From Candidatus Zipacnadia bacterium (GTDB taxonomy: Bacteria; Armatimonadota; Zipacnadia; Zipacnadales; UBA5352): DNA of 64,000 nt. Positions 61,171 to 64,000 of the stretch are shown here, piece after piece. The stretch spans positions 1 through 64,000 of the forward strand of contig JALGSU010000025.1 of assembly GCA_029821735.1 (NCBI GenBank), given 5' to 3'. The position numbers were made by a program, and so were the translations under genes. Each line of letters begins with the position of its first letter. Within the stretch, counting starts at the first letter, position 1. The notes under the pieces are model-generated. The model saw nothing but the letters and a program-made list of their open reading frames with translations. It made no database searches and had not been told where the DNA came from.

Positions 61171-62919
61171 ATGCTTCCGAACCGTGACTACAACCGCAAG
61201 AGTGATCCCGAGCGTCTGGACTGGTGGCGCGAAGCGCGCTTCGGTATGTTCATCCACTGGGGCATCTACGCTGTGCCCGCAGGCATCTGGAAGGGCGAAG
61301 CCATACCCAGCCTCGGCGAGTGGATCATGCGCAACGGCAAGATCCCGATCGACGAGTACGAGCAGCTCGCGGGCCAGTTCAACCCGGTGAAGTTCGACGC
61401 CGAAGCGTGGGTGGCTCTGGCCAAACGCGCCGGCATGAAGTACCTGGTCATCACCTCCAAGCATCACGACGGCTTCGCGATGTTCGACTCGCCATGCAAC
61501 CCCTACAACATCGTGGACGCCACGCTCTTTGGGCGCGATGTGATGGCCGAACTCGCCGAGGCCTGTCAGCGGGAGGGCATCCGCCTGTGCTTCTACTACT
61601 CGCAGGCGCAGGACTGGCACGCCCCCGGTGGCGCCGGTCACTGGGAAGAGGCGGATGGTCCGGACTGGAACAAGCAGACCATCACCGACGAGCGCTTCGC
61701 CCAGTATCTCGACGACAAGGCCAAGCCGCAGGTGCGCGAACTGCTGACACAGTATGGGCCGATCGGCCTGATCTGGTTCGACACGCCGGTTTTCATCAAG
61801 CCCGAGCAGAGCCAGGAACTGGCGGACCTCGTCCATCAGCTTCAGCCTGACTGCCTGGTCAGCGGACGGGTCGGCAACGCCGTCGGGGATTACGGGAGCA
61901 TGGGTGACAATCAAATTCCCTGCGGGCCCGTCGAGGGTGACTGGGAGACCCCGGCGACGCTCAACGACACGTGGGGCTTTAAGAGCGATGACCACAACTG
62001 GAAGTCGGTGAAGGACCTGCTCTATCTGCTGGTCGACCTGACCAGCAAGGGCGTCAACTATTTGCTGAACGTCGGGCCGACTGCCGAGGGCGAGATTCCG
62101 CAGCCGAGTGTCGAGTTGCTTGAGGCGATCGGTGAGTGGATGGCCGTGAATTCAGACGCGATCTATGGGACGAACCCGAGTCCGTTCCCGTATGAGATGC
62201 AGTGGGGGCGGACGACCGCCAAGGACAACATGCTCTACCTGCTGCTGTTCGACTGGCCGAGCGAGTTCCGCCTGTCGGGTCTGCGCAATCAGGTCAAGCG
62301 CGCGTATCTGCTGGCCGATCCAGACACCGACATCGCGGTAACGCAGAGCCATGACGCGGCGACCGACCAGCATCTGCTGCAACTCGCGCTGCCTGCCGAC
62401 GCACCGGACGAGCTTGTCAGCGTGGTCGCAGTCGAGCTCGACGGACCGGCGGATGTGCACCCCATCCCCCAGCAGCAGTCCAGCGGCGCGGTGGCGCTGC
62501 CTGCGCACCTGGCGCAGATGCACAAGGCTGAGGGCTCGGAGATGACGCTGAGCAACACCGGCGTGGCCGCGATGTGGAAGGACACTGATGACTGGCTGTC
62601 GTGGGAGTTCATGGTGGATCGGCCCGGCGAGTTCGATGTGCGGTTCATTTTGGGGACGCTCGCGCATCGGCGCTCATCAGCCGCCGGACACAGCGTCACG
62701 GTCGCCGTTGACGGCCAATCGGTCGGCGGCGTGCTCACCAATGATGAGGATGTGGACACGCCGCGCGCGCAGTATTTCCCCGAGCATGCGACGACGCTGG
62801 GGCGGGTGACGCTGGCCGCGCCGGGGAGCTATGAGATCAGCGTGCGCGCCGACGCAATCGACGATTCTGCGGCGCATGGTCTGACGATGGCGTCGCTGGA
62901 GCTTGTACCCGCCAACTAA
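61171..62919 (+). CDS. GH29 alpha-L-fucosidase, second copy
   Basis: 582 residues, no signal peptide. FGMFIHWGIYAV, YLVITSKHHDGFAMF, LIWFDTPVF (predicted nucleophile Asp204) and NYLLNVGPTAEGEIP are the GH29 motifs. The C-terminal 150 residues form a beta-sandwich with FDVRFILGTLAHRRS. AGAGGTGA lies 7 bases before ATG 61171. It is clearly diverged from the copy at 57169, so the two probably have different linkage or glycan preference. Confidence 0.95.
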   Translation: MLPNRDYNRKSDPERLDWWREARFGMFIHWGIYAVPAGIWKGEAIPSLGEWIMRNGKIPIDEYEQLAGQFNPVKFDAEAWVALAKRAGMKYLVITSKHHDGFAMFDSPCNPYNIVDATLFGRDVMAELAEACQREGIRLCFYYSQAQDWHAPGGAGHWEEADGPDWNKQTITDERFAQYLDDKAKPQVRELLTQYGPIGLIWFDTPVFIKPEQSQELADLVHQLQPDCLVSGRVGNAVGDYGSMGDNQIPCGPVEGDWETPATLNDTWGFKSDDHNWKSVKDLLYLLVDLTSKGVNYLLNVGPTAEGEIPQPSVELLEAIGEWMAVNSDAIYGTNPSPFPYEMQWGRTTAKDNMLYLLLFDWPSEFRLSGLRNQVKRAYLLADPDTDIAVTQSHDAATDQHLLQLALPADAPDELVSVVAVELDGPADVHPIPQQQSSGAVALPAHLAQMHKAEGSEMTLSNTGVAAMWKDTDDWLSWEFMVDRPGEFDVRFILGTLAHRRSSAAGHSVTVAVDGQSVGGVLTNDEDVDTPRAQYFPEHATTLGRVTLAAPGSYEISVRADAIDDSAAHGLTMASLELVPAN

Positions 62920-62942
62920 GTTCCACCACGGGAGTGATATGG

Positions 62943-64000
62943 ATGCCGAACTCAAGCGACGAGCCGATCCGTGACTACCCCGGCCTGCCGCCCTTGGGCG
63001 GATGGTTCACTGACGAGGAAGTCGACGCGATCGGGGAGTGCTTGCGCGACTCGATGAACTGGCGCCAGGGCTTTGGCGGCGCGGAGATCGGCCAGTTCGA
63101 GGAGGCCTTCGCGGAGTATTGCGGGGTCAAGCACGCGATCGCGCTGAACTCGTGTGGCACCGGACTGGACATCAGCCTGATGGTGCTGGACATCGAGCCG
63201 GGTGATGAGGTGATCAGCCCGGCGATCACTTTCCGCGCGACGCATCACGCGGTGATAGGCCAGGGCGCGGAACTCGTCATGTGCGAGATCGACCCGGCGA
63301 CCTTCAACCTCGACCCGGCAGACGTCGAGGCGCGCATGACCGACAAGACGCGCGCTATATTGGCGGTGCACAACAACGGGCTGTCGGCGTACATGGACGA
63401 ACTGGAAGAGATCACGCAGCGCCATCCGCACCCGAAGTATGGTCCGCCCAAGATCATCGGGGATGCTGCGCGCGGCTGTGGCGCAGGATACAAGGGTACC
63501 AAGGTGGGGAAGATGGGCTGGATGAACATCTTCAGCTTCCAGACCTCCAAGAACATGACCACTCTCGGTGAGGGCGGCATGCTCACCACCGACGACGATG
63601 AGGTCGCGCGGCGAGCACGGGGCATTCGCGCCTTCGGCGCGGGCGAGGGCGTGTGGGGCACCAACTACCGCATGACCCGCCTGCAGGGAGCGGTCGGGCT
63701 GGTGCAGCTGCGGCGTCTCGACGAGATGAACGATCTTCGCCGCGACCGCGCTCAGCGGATGACCGAACTGCTGGGCGATACTCCCGGCCTCACGCTGCCC
63801 TCCGAGCCGGAGGGTTGCCACCACATCTACTACGGGTACACGATCATGGTGCCCGAGGAGTGGGCCGGCGAGGGGCGTCAGAAGCTCATGGACTGGCTGC
63901 AGGCCGAGCGCGGCGTGGGCACGGTGGTCATGAACAACCCGACCTACAAGCAGGACAAGCTCATCGCGACGCTGGGCTGGGGCCCCGAGGACGTGCCGAT
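62943..64000 (+). CDS. DegT/DnrJ/EryC1-family PLP aminotransferase (partial, runs off window)
   Basis: 352 codons are visible with no stop. GGGAGTGA precedes ATG 62943. LNSCGTGLDISLMVLDIEPGD, VISPAITFRAT, AVHNNGLSAYMDEL and GDAARGCGAGYKG are the DegT-family blocks, and SFQTSKNMTTLGEGGML holds the PLP-binding Lys. The family transaminates sugar-nucleotide or keto-sugar substrates. It may belong to polysaccharide or sugar-modification metabolism. The C-terminal end is missing. Confidence 0.9.
   Translation, partial: MPNSSDEPIRDYPGLPPLGGWFTDEEVDAIGECLRDSMNWRQGFGGAEIGQFEEAFAEYCGVKHAIALNSCGTGLDISLMVLDIEPGDEVISPAITFRATHHAVIGQGAELVMCEIDPATFNLDPADVEARMTDKTRAILAVHNNGLSAYMDELEEITQRHPHPKYGPPKIIGDAARGCGAGYKGTKVGKMGWMNIFSFQTSKNMTTLGEGGMLTTDDDEVARRARGIRAFGAGEGVWGTNYRMTRLQGAVGLVQLRRLDEMNDLRRDRAQRMTELLGDTPGLTLPSEPEGCHHIYYGYTIMVPEEWAGEGRQKLMDWLQAERGVGTVVMNNPTYKQDKLIATLGWGPEDVP

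Noticed and set aside
1-64000. tRNA, rRNA or insertion-sequence genes
   Set aside because: No T-arm pattern, rRNA-like stretch, transposase motif or terminal inverted repeat pair was recognised on either strand.

Overview
The window is GC-rich (strong G/C preference at third codon positions), densely packed bacterial DNA. It carries Shine-Dalgarno sites of the AGGAGG/GAGGTGA type, Sec signal peptides, one lipobox lipoprotein and alginate-type polysaccharide O-acetylation genes, so a Gram-negative-type envelope is likely. Many large secreted or cytoplasmic carbohydrate-active proteins (two GH29 fucosidases, a heparinase II/III-like lyase, several TIM-barrel proteins of uncertain family), a DUF6785-type membrane protein and a group 4 [NiFe] hydrogenase suggest an uncultured, polysaccharide-degrading, at least facultatively anaerobic bacterium from an Armatimonadota-, Planctomycetota- or Hydrogenedentota-like lineage. 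No rRNA or marker gene is present, so this placement is inference.

Layout. 1-351: tandem 67-bp repeats and other hairpins. 352-3881: a secreted protein of unknown function, diverging from a small Tad-type operon (TadG-like, TadE-like, Flp-like pilin). 3957-7815: a secreted TIM-barrel protein and a frameshifted secreted protein, both minus strand. 7837-11622: remains of a restriction-modification locus (two pieces of a type ISP enzyme and the start of a helicase) flanking an intact plus-strand pair, an HD-domain phosphohydrolase and a YwgA-like protein. 11863-13247: an exported PQQ-type beta-propeller protein with no ordinary start codon. 13630-26072: an eleven-gene plus-strand operon for a membrane-bound group 4 hydrogenase of the Hyf type, joined to a molybdopterin subunit and a two-gene NAD(P)H-flavin/Fe-S module. 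26082-36547: a minus-strand run with a DUF6785 transporter-like protein, CoA transferase, acetoacetyl-CoA reductase, truncated 3-hydroxyacyl-CoA dehydrogenase, thiolase, creatininase-family amidohydrolase, FGGY sugar kinase and class III aminotransferase. 36672-37145: a cupin. 37154-43970: a minus-strand polysaccharide O-acetylation operon. 44186-64000: mostly plus-strand hydrolases, lyases, fucosidases, a DMT permease and a DegT-type aminotransferase cut by the window edge.

How the genes work together. The hydrogenase operon has the catalytic large and small subunits, the membrane arm, the maturation protease and a predicted electron-input side (FdhF-like, HydB/AsrA-like and HydG/AsrB-like proteins). 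This predicts an ion-translocating complex linking NAD(P)H, and perhaps formate or ferredoxin, to H2. That combination is the most interesting system here. The 44-64 kb block looks like a glycan-use region for a fucosylated or uronic-acid-rich polymer. The 37-44 kb block would acetylate an exported polymer.

Several genes are damaged. There are apparent one-base deletions near 6925, 8484 and 43333, a loss of about 20 N-terminal residues from the dehydrogenase at 30856-31644, and a missing start codon at 11910. Either the genome is decaying locally or the assembly contains small indels; the sequence alone cannot tell these apart.
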